Assembly (NCBI RefSeq): GCF_022397915.1
Contig: NZ_JAKEUO010000008.1
Coordinates: 93,759-157,758 of the forward strand
Direction of reading: 5' to 3'
Source: Vibrio sp. Isolate34
GTDB taxonomy: Bacteria; Pseudomonadota; Gammaproteobacteria; Enterobacterales; Vibrionaceae
DNA: 64,000 nucleotides
Shown here: positions 55,636 to 64,000 of the stretch, piece by piece
Layout of the letters: every line of letters starts with the position of its first letter
How positions within the stretch are numbered: the first letter of the stretch is position 1
Translations under genes and position numbers: made by a program
The notes under the pieces: generated by a model
Told to the model about the DNA's origin: nothing
What the model saw: the letters and a program-made list of their open reading frames with translations, nothing else
Database searches by the model: none

Positions 55636-56334
55636 ATGACCCTATGGCAAACAACGCTTGATGCATTGAATTTACTAGTCAGTTTTGACCACGAATTGTG
55701 GCAAATCGTCGCGGTATCCTTCAGCGTATCTTTGTCCGCCATTTCATTGGTGATTATTCCTGCAATCATCATGGCTTTCATCTTGGCTTATACCGAATTC
55801 CCTGGTAAATGGGCGCTGCTGTCGGTGATAAACACCTTACAAGCTATCCCTACCGTGGTTATTGGTTTGCTAATGTACATGATGCTGTCTCGTTCCGGCC
55901 CATTAGGTGATTGGCAATTGCTGTTCACTCAAAAGGCGATGATTCTGGGTCAGATGCTGATCTGCTTCCCAATACTAGTTGCTATGATGCACGGTGCGCT
56001 GCAAGCCAGTGACCGCCGAGCGGTAGAAACGGCGCGCACTCTTGGAGTTTCAACCACTCGAGTTGCGTGTACCTTGATCTGGGAAACCCGTTTTCCTCTA
56101 CTTGCAGCTGCCATTGCGGCATTCTCTCGTATCGTAACTGAGGTGGGTTGTTCAATGATGGTCGGTGGCAACATTATGGGAATGACTCGAAATATCCCAA
56201 CGGCTATTGCTATGGAAAGCCACAAAGGCGCATTCGCTCAAGGTGTCGCGCTAGGCATGGTTTTATTGGCATTGGCATTAGCCCTTAACTTTTTCCTTTC
56301 CAGTGTGAGAGGAAAAGGCTATTTAAGAACTTAG
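55636..56334 (+). CDS. tupB: Tungstate ABC transporter permease TupB
   Basis: 232 residues, five or six transmembrane helices, with the EAA loop VETARTLGVSTTRVACTLIWE that docks the ATPase. Family-typical VTEVGCSMMVGGNIMGMTRNIPTAI follows. It forms the tungstate channel. Eleven bases before tupC. Confidence 0.93.
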   Translation: MTLWQTTLDALNLLVSFDHELWQIVAVSFSVSLSAISLVIIPAIIMAFILAYTEFPGKWALLSVINTLQAIPTVVIGLLMYMMLSRSGPLGDWQLLFTQKAMILGQMLICFPILVAMMHGALQASDRRAVETARTLGVSTTRVACTLIWETRFPLLAAAIAAFSRIVTEVGCSMMVGGNIMGMTRNIPTAIAMESHKGAFAQGVALGMVLLALALALNFFLSSVRGKGYLRT

Positions 56335-56344
56335 GAACGCTGTC

Positions 56345-57064
56345 ATGAGTATAAAAATAACAACGCAGCAAATTTCAATGCGTTACAAAGAGCGTGTTTT
56401 GTTCCATATCCCTGAGCTGTCGATCGGCCCTAACGATGCTATTTATCTGAAGGGTGACAACGGTGTTGGCAAAACGACCCTACTTAAAATCTTGTCAGGT
56501 TTGATCAAACCAAGCTCTGGCCGTGTTCAATGCCCAACACAAAGTTGGCAACATAACCTGTTTCCTAGACTAAAATTCAAAGACATCATCTATCTCCATC
56601 AAACCCCTTACCTATTTGATGGCTCTGTGTACCAAAATGTCGCTTATGGCATTCGCTTTAACAAAGAGAGCCAAAAAGATAAGCGAGCTCAAATAATTAA
56701 TGCTTTGAGGATGGTAGGTTTAGAAACCCTAGCAGACGAGCACATTTCTGTGTTGTCTGGTGGTGAGCGTCAACGCGTAGCAATGGCAAGAGCTTGGATT
56801 CTTAAGCCTTCAATCTTGCTGATGGACGAACCAAGTGCTTCTTTAGACAAAGAATCTATTGAAAGATTGGTGATTATGGCCGAAGATCTTCTTCAGAGAG
56901 GCGCGAGTTTAGTCATTACCAGTCACCAAACCAACGCGTTAACCGATTTGTGCAAGAAGCAGTGGTGGATTAAAGACAACACCTTGACCGAATCACCGCT
57001 TCTGCAAGTAATTAAAAAGAACAAAGCACAAGAGAATATTTATGCTGCTTCCAACGCAAACTAG
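56345..57064 (+). CDS. tupC: Tungstate ABC transporter ATPase TupC
   Basis: 239 residues: Walker [11 protein letters not shown]-loop [12 protein letters not shown], signature LSGGERQR, Walker [13 protein letters not shown] and switch His in TSHQTNAL. No C-terminal regulatory domain, as usual for TupC. Its 3' end overlaps mobA by 23 bases, coupling uptake to cofactor synthesis. Confidence 0.93.
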   Translation: MSIKITTQQISMRYKERVLFHIPELSIGPNDAIYLKGDNGVGKTTLLKILSGLIKPSSGRVQCPTQSWQHNLFPRLKFKDIIYLHQTPYLFDGSVYQNVAYGIRFNKESQKDKRAQIINALRMVGLETLADEHISVLSGGERQRVAMARAWILKPSILLMDEPSASLDKESIERLVIMAEDLLQRGASLVITSHQTNALTDLCKKQWWIKDNTLTESPLLQVIKKNKAQENIYAASNAN

Positions 57065-57626
57065 TTGGGTTATTTTGGCTGGCGGACAAGCCAGTCGCAT
57101 GGGCGGAAAAGATAAAGGACTCGTTGAGCTCAACGGTTCCCCGCTTATTCAATACGTTATAGACAAGCTGTCACAACAAGATGTCAGCATCACCATCAAT
57201 GCGAACCGTAACCTCGACAGTTACCAAGCATTCGCTCCCGTTGTTTCAGATTCCTTCCCTGATTACCCAGGTCCTTTGGGTGGTATTCACGCTGGCCTTA
57301 AAAACGCGGCAACAGATTGGGTAGGCTTTGTTCCTTGCGACAGCCCGCAAATCAGTGACGACCTTGTCGAGCGTTTTTGCGCTGCGGTAAAAGAAGACAG
57401 CGATATTCTTGTGGCTCACGATGGTGAATATAAACAGCCTGTGTTTACCCTATTTCACAAGCGAGTACTTCCAAAGTTAGAAGCCTTTTTAGAACGTGGC
57501 GACCGCAAGATCATCTTGCTGTACAAAGAGTGTGTGACTGAGTACGTCGATTTTAGCGACGCACCAAACTGCTTTGTAAATCTCAATACGCCAGAAGAAC
57601 TCAACCAATTCGGAACGCTTCAATAA
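57042..57626 (+). CDS. mobA: Molybdenum cofactor guanylyltransferase MobA
   Basis: 194 residues. N-terminal GTP-binding loop [16 protein letters not shown], then [11 protein letters not shown] and VPCDSPQ, typical of MobA. It attaches GMP to molybdopterin to form the bis-MGD cofactor that FdhA needs. It overlaps tupC and touches the next gene (TAATG). Confidence 0.94.
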   Translation: MLLPTQTSWVILAGGQASRMGGKDKGLVELNGSPLIQYVIDKLSQQDVSITINANRNLDSYQAFAPVVSDSFPDYPGPLGGIHAGLKNAATDWVGFVPCDSPQISDDLVERFCAAVKEDSDILVAHDGEYKQPVFTLFHKRVLPKLEAFLERGDRKIILLYKECVTEYVDFSDAPNCFVNLNTPEELNQFGTLQ

Positions 57627-59443
57627 TGAAAGATTCAAAACAACGCCCTAACCTGCCTTTATTAGGTTTTGCTGCTTACAGCGGTACAGGCAAAACAACC
57701 GTACTTGAAGCGTTACTGCCTTTGCTTACCAGCGCAGGTTTGAAAGTGGGTGTTCTTAAACACGCTCACCACGATTTCGATGTCGATAAGCCGGGTAAAG
57801 ACAGTTACCGCCTACGTAAAGCGGGCGCTAATCAAATGTTGATCGCTTCGCGTAACCGTCATGTCATGATGACAGAAACGCCAGAAGCCGAAGCAGACTT
57901 TGATTATCTGCTTACACGTTTCGATACCAACACGCTGGACTTAATTTTGGTTGAAGGCTGCAAGAACATCGCCTTTCCTAAGATTGAGCTTCACCGAGAA
58001 GAAGTGGGCAAACCTTGGCTTTATCCAAACGATGACAACATCATTGCTATCGCAGCGGACAGCAAAGTTGAATCTGACCTGCCACAAATGGCGATCAGCG
58101 ACTTAGAAGCGATTCGTGATTTCATCATCGACTATGCTCAATCGTTCGACCCTGCTTCGAAAACAAGTAAAGTCGCTTCGTGTGCATCATCAAAAGACAA
58201 CACGCCAGTTGTCTGTTGTGACTCCTTATCTCCAGCCGGTTTAACGGTAACTCAAGGTCAGCAAAAAATTGTTGATAGCATTGATGCACTAGAGCTGATT
58301 GAATCTGTTGCGTTAGAGCAAAGTTATGGTCGTGTATTGGCTGAAGATGTTATCTCGCCAATCAACGTGCCTCAGAACACAAACTCTGCAATGGACGGCT
58401 ACGCCATTCGTGGTGAAGATTTAGAGCTAGATAGCTACCACGTTGTTGCTGAAGTGATGGCAGGACACAGCTATGATAAAGCCGTTCAACAAGGCGAAGC
58501 CGTTAAGATCATGACAGGCGCGCCAATGCCTGAAGGTGTTGATGTGGTTGTGATGCGTGAGCAAGCCGTTCAAGAAGGTGACACAGTTAGCTTCCCAGAT
58601 GCGAAAATCTCAGTAGGACAAAATATCCGTATGGCGGGCGAAGATCTAGAAATCGGTCAGCCTGTCTTTACTCGTGGCACACGAATCGAAGCACCAGAAA
58701 TGGGTATGATGGCGTCACTGGGTTTCGGTACCTGCCCTGTTCTGCGTAAAGTGAAAGTGGGCGTGTTCTCGACGGGTGATGAAGTTCAAGCGCCGGGTAG
58801 CGAACAAAAACCAAACTCTATCTACGATTCAAACCGTTTTACTATTATCGGAATGCTGCAAAAACTTGGTTGTGACATCGTCGATTACGGCATCATTGAA
58901 GATGAAGAACAGAAGATGATGGATGTACTTCACGCGGCTTCTTTAGAAACTGATATGGTTCTGACGTCTGGTGGTGTGTCTGTTGGTGATGCTGACTACA
59001 TCAAACTTGCGTTGGACAAATTGGGTGAGATTAATTTCTGGCGTATCAACATGCGTCCGGGGCGCCCTCTTGCTTACGGTAAAATTGAAGACAAACCTTT
59101 CTTCGGTTTACCGGGCAACCCAGTTGCGGTAATGGTGTCGTTCATTAACTTTGTAGAGCCTGCAATTCGTAAGCTACAAGGTCAAACTAACTGGACACCA
59201 GTGAAAGCGAACGCGGTTGCGACGGAGCAATTACGTTCTCGCCAAGGTCGCACTGAGTTCAGCCGTGGTGTGTTCTCAATGAACGAATCTGGTGTGCTTG
59301 AAGTGAAGACGACGGGTAAACAAGGCTCAGGTATTCTGCGCTCAATGAGTGAAGCAAACTGCTTAATCGAAATATCACCAGCGGTTGATACGGTCAAAGT
59401 CGGTGAGACAGTGACGATCATTCCACTGCAAGGTCGTGTTTGA
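57626..59443 (+). CDS. MobB-MoeA fusion protein
   Basis: 605 residues joining two enzymes. Residues about 10-175 are MobB (P-loop AYSGTGKTT; VLKHAHHDFDVDKPGKDS; VEGCKN), a GTPase that helps MobA. A linker of about 35 residues with several Cys follows, then MoeA (about 205-605) with NSAMDGYAI, KIMTGAPMPEG, SGGVSVGDADY and LPGNPVAVM, which inserts the metal into adenylated molybdopterin. Such fusions are known in several gamma-proteobacteria. It is last in the tup-mob operon and may load W as well as Mo. Confidence 0.93.
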   Translation: MKDSKQRPNLPLLGFAAYSGTGKTTVLEALLPLLTSAGLKVGVLKHAHHDFDVDKPGKDSYRLRKAGANQMLIASRNRHVMMTETPEAEADFDYLLTRFDTNTLDLILVEGCKNIAFPKIELHREEVGKPWLYPNDDNIIAIAADSKVESDLPQMAISDLEAIRDFIIDYAQSFDPASKTSKVASCASSKDNTPVVCCDSLSPAGLTVTQGQQKIVDSIDALELIESVALEQSYGRVLAEDVISPINVPQNTNSAMDGYAIRGEDLELDSYHVVAEVMAGHSYDKAVQQGEAVKIMTGAPMPEGVDVVVMREQAVQEGDTVSFPDAKISVGQNIRMAGEDLEIGQPVFTRGTRIEAPEMGMMASLGFGTCPVLRKVKVGVFSTGDEVQAPGSEQKPNSIYDSNRFTIIGMLQKLGCDIVDYGIIEDEEQKMMDVLHAASLETDMVLTSGGVSVGDADYIKLALDKLGEINFWRINMRPGRPLAYGKIEDKPFFGLPGNPVAVMVSFINFVEPAIRKLQGQTNWTPVKANAVATEQLRSRQGRTEFSRGVFSMNESGVLEVKTTGKQGSGILRSMSEANCLIEISPAVDTVKVGETVTIIPLQGRV

Positions 59444-59540
59444 TTCAAAGCTCAAACACCTAAATTGATTTACCAGATCTTTAATTGACTTGGCTGCTTT
59501 TCAATTGATTTGGAAGATCTTCGCCAAGACATAGACTAGG

Positions 59541-59580
59541 TCCCTTATATCGAGGTTTCGATGTTATGGGGCTTTTTGTT
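59541..59580 (+). terminator. Probable terminator after mobB-moeA
   Basis: Imperfect stem built from CCCTTATATCGA and TCGATGTTATGGGG, followed by CTTTTTG. It ends the tup-mob operon. Confidence 0.5.
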
Positions 59581-59638
59581 CTTTGCGTTTCGTGAAAACA
59601 ACCTGTTCATTTCCTAAAGACAAATAATTTAAATTACG

Positions 59639-59650
59639 CTAAACGTTTAG
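59639..59650. repeat. Perfect 12-base palindrome
   Basis: CTAAACGTTTAG is fully self-complementary, about 94 bases before the ATG of the DUF2960 gene. It could be an operator. The rest of the 300-base gap (59444-59743) shows no gene. Confidence 0.4.
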
Positions 59651-59743
59651 GACGATAATCTTAAGATTTCTTACCATTACCTTGAGCCATGTACGGTTTT
59701 TATGTAGAGTGCGCGCAAAGTAATAATTCTATTGGAGAGCATC

Positions 59744-60010
59744 ATGGCTCGTACCATTCTGTATACCTATAAAGACGAAGACAAAGAGTTACTGTTTTCT
59801 AAACAAGAACACCGCACGATCCAAGAAGCTGTAGCTGCAGCGGAAGGTATCGATATCTCTGAGTATCTTAAAACTGAGCAACAGCTTGAGTTGATTTCTG
59901 ATACGAAAGCGGTTCGTAACTACCAAGATAACTACTTCCGTAAGCTTGGCTTTACAAAGCTTACGTTGAAGCAAAAAGACAACCTTGGTGTTGGTAAAAA
60001 GAAGAAGTAA
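59744..60010 (+). CDS. DUF2960-type small protein
   Basis: 88 residues from the ATG at 59744, with TTGGAG upstream; a TTG four codons earlier is less likely. Soluble, very polar, with a basic end (GVGKKKK). Begins ARTILYTYKDEDKELLFSKQ, as in the DUF2960 family, which occurs in Vibrio and relatives. Function unknown. Followed at once by a terminator (60009-60028), so it is a single-gene unit. Confidence 0.78.
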   Translation: MARTILYTYKDEDKELLFSKQEHRTIQEAVAAAEGIDISEYLKTEQQLELISDTKAVRNYQDNYFRKLGFTKLTLKQKDNLGVGKKKK

Positions 60011-60028
60011 GCCCTCTGGCTTTTTTTC
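60009..60028 (+). terminator. Terminator after the DUF2960 gene
   Basis: Short stem AAGCC/GGCTT with loop CTCT followed by a run of T. It overlaps the stop codon. Confidence 0.75.
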
Positions 60029-60126
60029 TTGATATTTAGCTTCTAGGCTCTAGCTTCAAGCTTTTCGTTTTGGTGTTATTAGTTAAGAGTTAGTAGTTAA
60101 GACTTAAGAAACGAAAACACCAAACC

Positions 60127-60170
60127 ATAAAAAATGCCGCAACCTCTTTCGAGATTGCTGCATTTTTATT
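60127..60170 (-). terminator. Terminator after nagK
   Basis: Stem AAATGC-GCAA-CTC / GAG-TTGC-GCATTT with small mismatches and loop TTTC. Read leftward it ends in TTTTTTATGG. Confidence 0.75.
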
Positions 60171-60204
60171 TATGCTTTTCAACTAGTTCAACGTTAAGTC
60201 GCGA

Positions 60205-61113
60205 TTACTTAATGTTAAGGAATGCAGCACCACGAACGCCGCCTGAATCACCGTGTTTCGCTTTGATGATCTTAGGACACTTCGCTACAGACAGAAGGTA
60301 CTTAGGTACACGCTTTGGCATCTCTTCGTAGATAAGCTCGAAGTTTGAAAGACCGCCACCCAGTGCAACAACATGTGGGTCAAGACCAGTAAACAGGTTC
60401 GCGAAACAGATAGCCAATAGTTCCATGAAGCGATCAACGTGCTCAGCCGCTTTTGCTTCGCCTTCGTTGTATGCTTGAATGATCTCAATCGCTTTCTTCT
60501 TCTCGCCGTAGTAGTGCTCGTAAATCAACTCAAAGCCACGACCAGATAGGTAGCTGTCTAGACAACCTTTCTTACCACAACCACAGCCTAGTAGTGGCGC
60601 GTTGTCGCCAAGGTGGAACCATGCATCAATAGGAAGACGCATATGGCCTAGCTCGCCTGCAACGTGGTTACGTCCAGAGAAAACTTTACCTTCATAAACT
60701 AAACCACCACCGAAGCCTGTACCTAGAATTAGGCCAGCCACTGATGGTTCATCTTTAAGTTCATCATCCCATGCTTCTGAAAGTGCAAAACAGTTCGCAT
60801 CGTTCTCAATTTTTACACTACGACCAATAAGCACTTCTAAGTCTTTACGTAGTGGCTTGCCTGTTGAAGCCGGTACGTTAACAACCAGCATTGTGCCGTC
60901 GTCTGCGTTTTCCATGCCAGGAAGACCAAGGCCAATTTTGCCTTCGCAAGAGAATTCGCTATCGTATTTTTTAACCAAGCCAGCAATCGTATCAAGCAGT
61001 AATTGATAATCGTCTGTTGGTGTTGGAACACGCTCTGTTGCTACTCGTTCGAGTTTTTCATTGAATGCACCAAACTCAATTTTTGTGCCGCCAACATCGA
61101 AGCCGTAATACAT
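60205..61113 (-). CDS. nagK: N-acetyl-D-glucosamine kinase (ROK family)
   Basis: 302 residues, like E. coli NagK (303). N-terminal ATP-binding [12 protein letters not shown], sugar-binding [28 protein letters not shown], and the ROK zinc site [17 protein letters not shown] (about 180-195). It phosphorylates GlcNAc released by cell-wall recycling or chitin breakdown, a common Vibrio carbon source. Monocistronic. Confidence 0.93.
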   Translation of the reverse strand: MYYGFDVGGTKIEFGAFNEKLERVATERVPTPTDDYQLLLDTIAGLVKKYDSEFSCEGKIGLGLPGMENADDGTMLVVNVPASTGKPLRKDLEVLIGRSVKIENDANCFALSEAWDDELKDEPSVAGLILGTGFGGGLVYEGKVFSGRNHVAGELGHMRLPIDAWFHLGDNAPLLGCGCGKKGCLDSYLSGRGFELIYEHYYGEKKKAIEIIQAYNEGEAKAAEHVDRFMELLAICFANLFTGLDPHVVALGGGLSNFELIYEEMPKRVPKYLLSVAKCPKIIKAKHGDSGGVRGAAFLNIK

Positions 61114-61276
61114 GAAATCTCTCCAATTTTTCCCTAAATTCGGGCAAATAAAATTTTTAAATTAAACAACTAAGGAGCATTATCCATAACACTCCCCCTA
61201 CAAACCGTGATAGATAACAAACTTATCTCGTGTTCGAGTCTGTTTGAACAACAAGTCAGCACAAAGCGGTTAAAGG

Positions 61277-62017
61277 TTAGAGTGACGTCTCACTTTTACT
61301 GTGCTCTATGAAAGCGTTCAGGCTAGGTTTGGTCGGATCTGATTTATAACGCGTCTTACTTAGCATGTAGCTTTCGCGAAATGCTTCAAACCAAAGTTGT
61401 AAAGTCTTCGCGCCCTGCTCTTCACCTGCTTGTTTTAATACCAAGCTCGCCACTTCTGCTGTAGATAGATGTTGGTCGTTGTCTGACTTACGCATCATGT
61501 ATTGAGAAACCGACTCAGGCTCAATCGATAACACAGGTAAATCTTGAAGGTACTCAGAACGTCTAAAGATGCGTCTTGCTTCACGCCAGCTACCATCGAT
61601 GAAAATCAGCAGCAGCTTTTTATTTGGGTCACGCATTTGTGGTAAGTCTTGCACCACTCGCGTTTTGTCATCGGTGTAGTCTTCAGGGAACACAATGATA
61701 GGCTGATACTTGTCGTCTTTCAGTACATCCAACATCTCTGCGTTGGGTTCAGTTCGATGCCAAAGGTAAACATGGCTGTCTTTTACGGTATCCACAATCA
61801 ATCGGCCGGTGTTACTTGGCTTTAAGATTTCGTTGTCTGACAAGATCAACATGGTCGCGACGTTCGTATCTATGTTTGGTTGATGTTCACAGATACAACT
61901 GTCTTGTTTGATTTTGCAATACTCACATCGCACAACTTTACATCCGCGCGCGTTAAACGGTTTGGTAGAAAGAGATAAACGGTGTTGGTACAAACGGTGG
62001 AAAGCGTGGATTCTCAT
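61277..62017 (-). CDS. DTW-domain tRNA modification protein
   Basis: 246 residues. An N-terminal Cys cluster, CEYCKIKQDSCICEHQ, is followed by a DTW domain whose signature here reads FIDGSWREARRIFRRS. DTW proteins are SPOUT-like enzymes; E. coli TapT (YfiP) adds the 3-amino-3-carboxypropyl group to uridine 47 of tRNA. Whether this is the TapT orthologue or a paralogue is not certain. Divergent from the hydroxylase-like gene. Confidence 0.8.
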   Translation of the reverse strand: MRIHAFHRLYQHRLSLSTKPFNARGCKVVRCEYCKIKQDSCICEHQPNIDTNVATMLILSDNEILKPSNTGRLIVDTVKDSHVYLWHRTEPNAEMLDVLKDDKYQPIIVFPEDYTDDKTRVVQDLPQMRDPNKKLLLIFIDGSWREARRIFRRSEYLQDLPVLSIEPESVSQYMMRKSDNDQHLSTAEVASLVLKQAGEEQGAKTLQLWFEAFRESYMLSKTRYKSDPTKPSLNAFIEHSKSETSL

Positions 62018-62095
62018 GGATAATAACGACAGATAGAACTAGAAAAGTGGCACGATTGTACTTACAGTGGCTTGATAATGATAGAAGGAATTCTT

Positions 62096-62899
62096 ATGCA
62101 GGACCCATCGCTACTTCGCCTTGTCTGTTTTATCACCGCTTTCATCTTGTGTGCGTTGTGGGAGTACCGTGCTCCTAGAAAAACACTGACTCAAAACAAG
62201 TGGTTTCGTTGGGGCAACAACTTCTCATTGATGGCGGTTAACAGCGTATTGTTGGCAACATTGATCCCCGTAGCAGCGTTTCAAGCGGCTTTGATTGCTG
62301 AGCAAAACCAATGGGGCTTGTTTAATAACATTACGCTTCCTTTTGAAATCACCGTGTTTCTCTGTGTCGTGTTGTTAGACCTTGCCATTTACACTCAGCA
62401 TCTCGTCTTCCACCGTATTCCCCTGCTTTGGAAACTTCATCGTGTTCATCACGCAGATCTGGATATTGACGTAACGACAGGCACACGCTTTCACCCGATT
62501 GAGATGATCTTATCGATGCTGATTAAAGTCGCATTGATTTTCGTACTCGGCGTACCGGCTTTAGCGGTGGTGATATTTGAAGTGGTGTTGAATGTGAGTG
62601 CGATGTTCAACCATAGTAATGGTCGTTTGCCGTTATGGTTCGATAAGCAATTACGCAAAGTGATTGTCACGCCTGACATGCATCGAGTTCATCACTCTGT
62701 GATCGTCAAAGAAACGCATTCGAATTTTGGTTTCTTCTTATCAGTGTGGGACATTTGGTTCAAAACCTATCGCGCTCAACCTAAGCTTGGTCACGACAAG
62801 GTAAGCATTGGCGTTCCAGAAATACGCGATGGAAAAGAACAAAGGCTAGATAAGTTGATTACCCAGCCATTTAGATATAATCAGGAAAATAAGAACTAA
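62096..62899 (+). CDS. Sterol desaturase / fatty acid hydroxylase family membrane protein
   Basis: 267 residues from the ATG at 62096, with AAGGA six bases upstream. Four transmembrane helices and the eight-histidine di-iron pattern: HLVFH, HRVHH (twice), THSNFGF. The family hydroxylates or desaturates lipids such as fatty acids or sterol-like compounds. Substrate unknown. Single gene, divergent from the DTW gene. Confidence 0.87.
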   Translation: MQDPSLLRLVCFITAFILCALWEYRAPRKTLTQNKWFRWGNNFSLMAVNSVLLATLIPVAAFQAALIAEQNQWGLFNNITLPFEITVFLCVVLLDLAIYTQHLVFHRIPLLWKLHRVHHADLDIDVTTGTRFHPIEMILSMLIKVALIFVLGVPALAVVIFEVVLNVSAMFNHSNGRLPLWFDKQLRKVIVTPDMHRVHHSVIVKETHSNFGFFLSVWDIWFKTYRAQPKLGHDKVSIGVPEIRDGKEQRLDKLITQPFRYNQENKN

Positions 62900-62970
62900 C
62901 AAGCTATCCGAAAGTTTTGCTTTATTATTGTGGTTCAGTTTTTAAGTTCTTAAGGCACTAGCAATATTCG

Positions 62971-64000
62971 CTATTTTTCTGCATCAAACTGGTACTTATG
63001 AAGCATAGCTTGTTGGTGGCCCGCGATTTCTGCCACCTGCTCTGAGCTTTCAATCATGGATTCAAGTTGTAACTTAGTATTCTCACCCTGTTCAGAAACA
63101 CGGGTGATCGAATGTGTTACATCAACCGTTGCACGTGCTTGTTGCTCTGTTGCCACCATGATTTGTTCAACACGTCCTTTAATCTGGCTAACTGCAACCT
63201 CTATTTTTTCAAAAGCTTGTTTCACATCGCCACTGGTTTGCAGTGCATTGGCCATTTCACTTCGAGATTCAGTCACAGACGTTCGAGAGCGATCAGCCGC
63301 AGCCACCAGCTCATTCATCATATTGCGAATATTGGTGGTTTGTTGAGATGTGCCACTCGCCAATTTGCGTACTTCGTCGGCAACGACAGCAAAGCCGCGA
63401 CCTTGCTCTCCTGCTCGTGCTGCTTCAATGGCCGCATTCAGTGCTAACAAGTTAGTGTTTTCTGCAATACCGCTGATCATATCGACCATTTCACGAATCT
63501 GTTTCACGCGGCCATCAAGGTCGGCCATTGATTCTTCGTTCATGCTTAGTGAATGTTCTAACGCTTGCAAACGTTGCTGGTTCAGCCCAACCACCTGACT
63601 ACCATTGACTGACTCGTCTTCTGCAACTTGTGCATCGTCATTGGATGCATTTGAAATACGTGCAATTTCACCGATTGACGCTTCAAGTTCAGTGATCGTA
63701 GTGATCATATTCTGTAGCGATTCGTTTTGCTCGTTCAAGCTAGAATTAGTTTGCTCTGCAGCGTCGTGGCTTACCTCAGCCGTTTGGTAAAGCGTTTCAC
63801 AGTTACGAGTCACCAAGCGAACCGAGTCAGCGGTTGAATCGACAACGGTATTCAGTTTCGAGGCAATCACTTGTAACTCTAATGGCCCCACCAATGCACT
63901 GTGCTTCGAGAAATCGTGGTTTGCGAGCAAGCTTAATTGCTGAGTAATGTTTTTCAATCCTTTGTTTACCCAGCGGCGCAGTACTAACCATGAGATCACA
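62971..64000 (-). CDS. Methyl-accepting chemotaxis protein, C-terminal part (cut by window edge)
   Basis: The frame is open through the right edge, so the sensor domain and true start lie outside. Visible are the end of a membrane helix (WLVLRRW), a HAMP-like segment (about residues 15-60 of the visible part) and a full signalling domain with [39 protein letters not shown] at 63999 is only the first in-window start and is not likely to be real. Confidence 0.88.
   Translation of the reverse strand, partial: VISWLVLRRWVNKGLKNITQQLSLLANHDFSKHSALVGPLELQVIASKLNTVVDSTADSVRLVTRNCETLYQTAEVSHDAAEQTNSSLNEQNESLQNMITTITELEASIGEIARISNASNDDAQVAEDESVNGSQVVGLNQQRLQALEHSLSMNEESMADLDGRVKQIREMVDMISGIAENTNLLALNAAIEAARAGEQGRGFAVVADEVRKLASGTSQQTTNIRNMMNELVAAADRSRTSVTESRSEMANALQTSGDVKQAFEKIEVAVSQIKGRVEQIMVATEQQARATVDVTHSITRVSEQGENTKLQLESMIESSEQVAEIAGHQQAMLHKYQFDAEK

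Noticed and set aside
1..64000. CRISPR arrays, tRNA or rRNA genes, insertion sequences
   Set aside because: No regular spaced repeats, no cloverleaf-like or rRNA stretches and no transposase frames were found by reading. The only mobile element supported is the filamentous prophage.

Overview
The window looks like the replication-terminus region of chromosome 1 of a marine Vibrio, probably a Splendidus-clade relative. This rests on three things: the order vpsS-nosP-ccoNOQP-fixHIS-fnr-uspE-ttcA-potABCD2D1, as I remember it from V. cholerae; a near-perfect Vibrio dif1 site beside it; and a Vibrio-type filamentous prophage joined to that dif. Species is not resolved from sequence alone. No rRNA, tRNA or CRISPR array was seen. 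LAYOUT. 1-5363: right-hand part of an inovirus prophage. Leftward genes run rep, ssDNA-binding protein, small virion proteins, major coat pVIII, a 32-residue coat protein, adsorption protein pIII, pVI and the first ten codons of Zot/pI, which is cut by the window edge. A rightward HTH regulator reads into the dif/att site at 5336-5363. 5520-8910: nitric-oxide-type FIST sensor (NosP) and its hybrid kinase (VpsS). 9169-17064: cbb3 oxidase ccoNOQP, its assembly genes ccoH-ccoI-ccoS plus a UreH-like membrane protein, and fnr with an FNR box over its own promoter. 17197-21892: uspE, ttcA, a DUF2987 protein, a Bax-like glucosaminidase and a membrane protein. 22223-28235: polyamine importer potABC with two binding proteins and a GGDEF cyclase. 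28356-30570: cobB and amtB, the latter behind a sigma-54 promoter. 30949-41163: a Tat-exported, cysteine-type formate dehydrogenase with its Fe-S protein, chaperone, DUF3305/3306 proteins and FdhD. 41492-50549: two chemoreceptors, the ABC-F protein YbiT, and an operon pairing a membrane NTPase-like protein with an MscS channel. 50823-59443: a sensor kinase / sigma-54 response regulator pair divergent from a tungstate transporter (tupABC) with mobA and a mobB-moeA fusion. 59744-64000: DUF2960 protein, nagK, a DTW-domain protein, a fatty-acid-hydroxylase-like protein and a chemoreceptor cut by the right edge. HOW IT FITS TOGETHER. The most interesting signal is a probable tungstate/formate regulon. 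Textbook -24/-12 (GG-N10-GC) promoters lie before the fdh operon, before the DUF3305-DUF3306 pair, before fdhD and before tupA. A shared dyad of form TNGGACA-WWW-TGTCGCA occurs twice upstream of tupA, once upstream of the fdh operon (inside the hairpin that ends the preceding transcript) and once beside the DUF3305 promoter. The only sigma-54 activator in the window is the response regulator encoded beside tupA. The inference is that this kinase/regulator pair switches on metal uptake, cofactor synthesis and the periplasmic formate dehydrogenase together.
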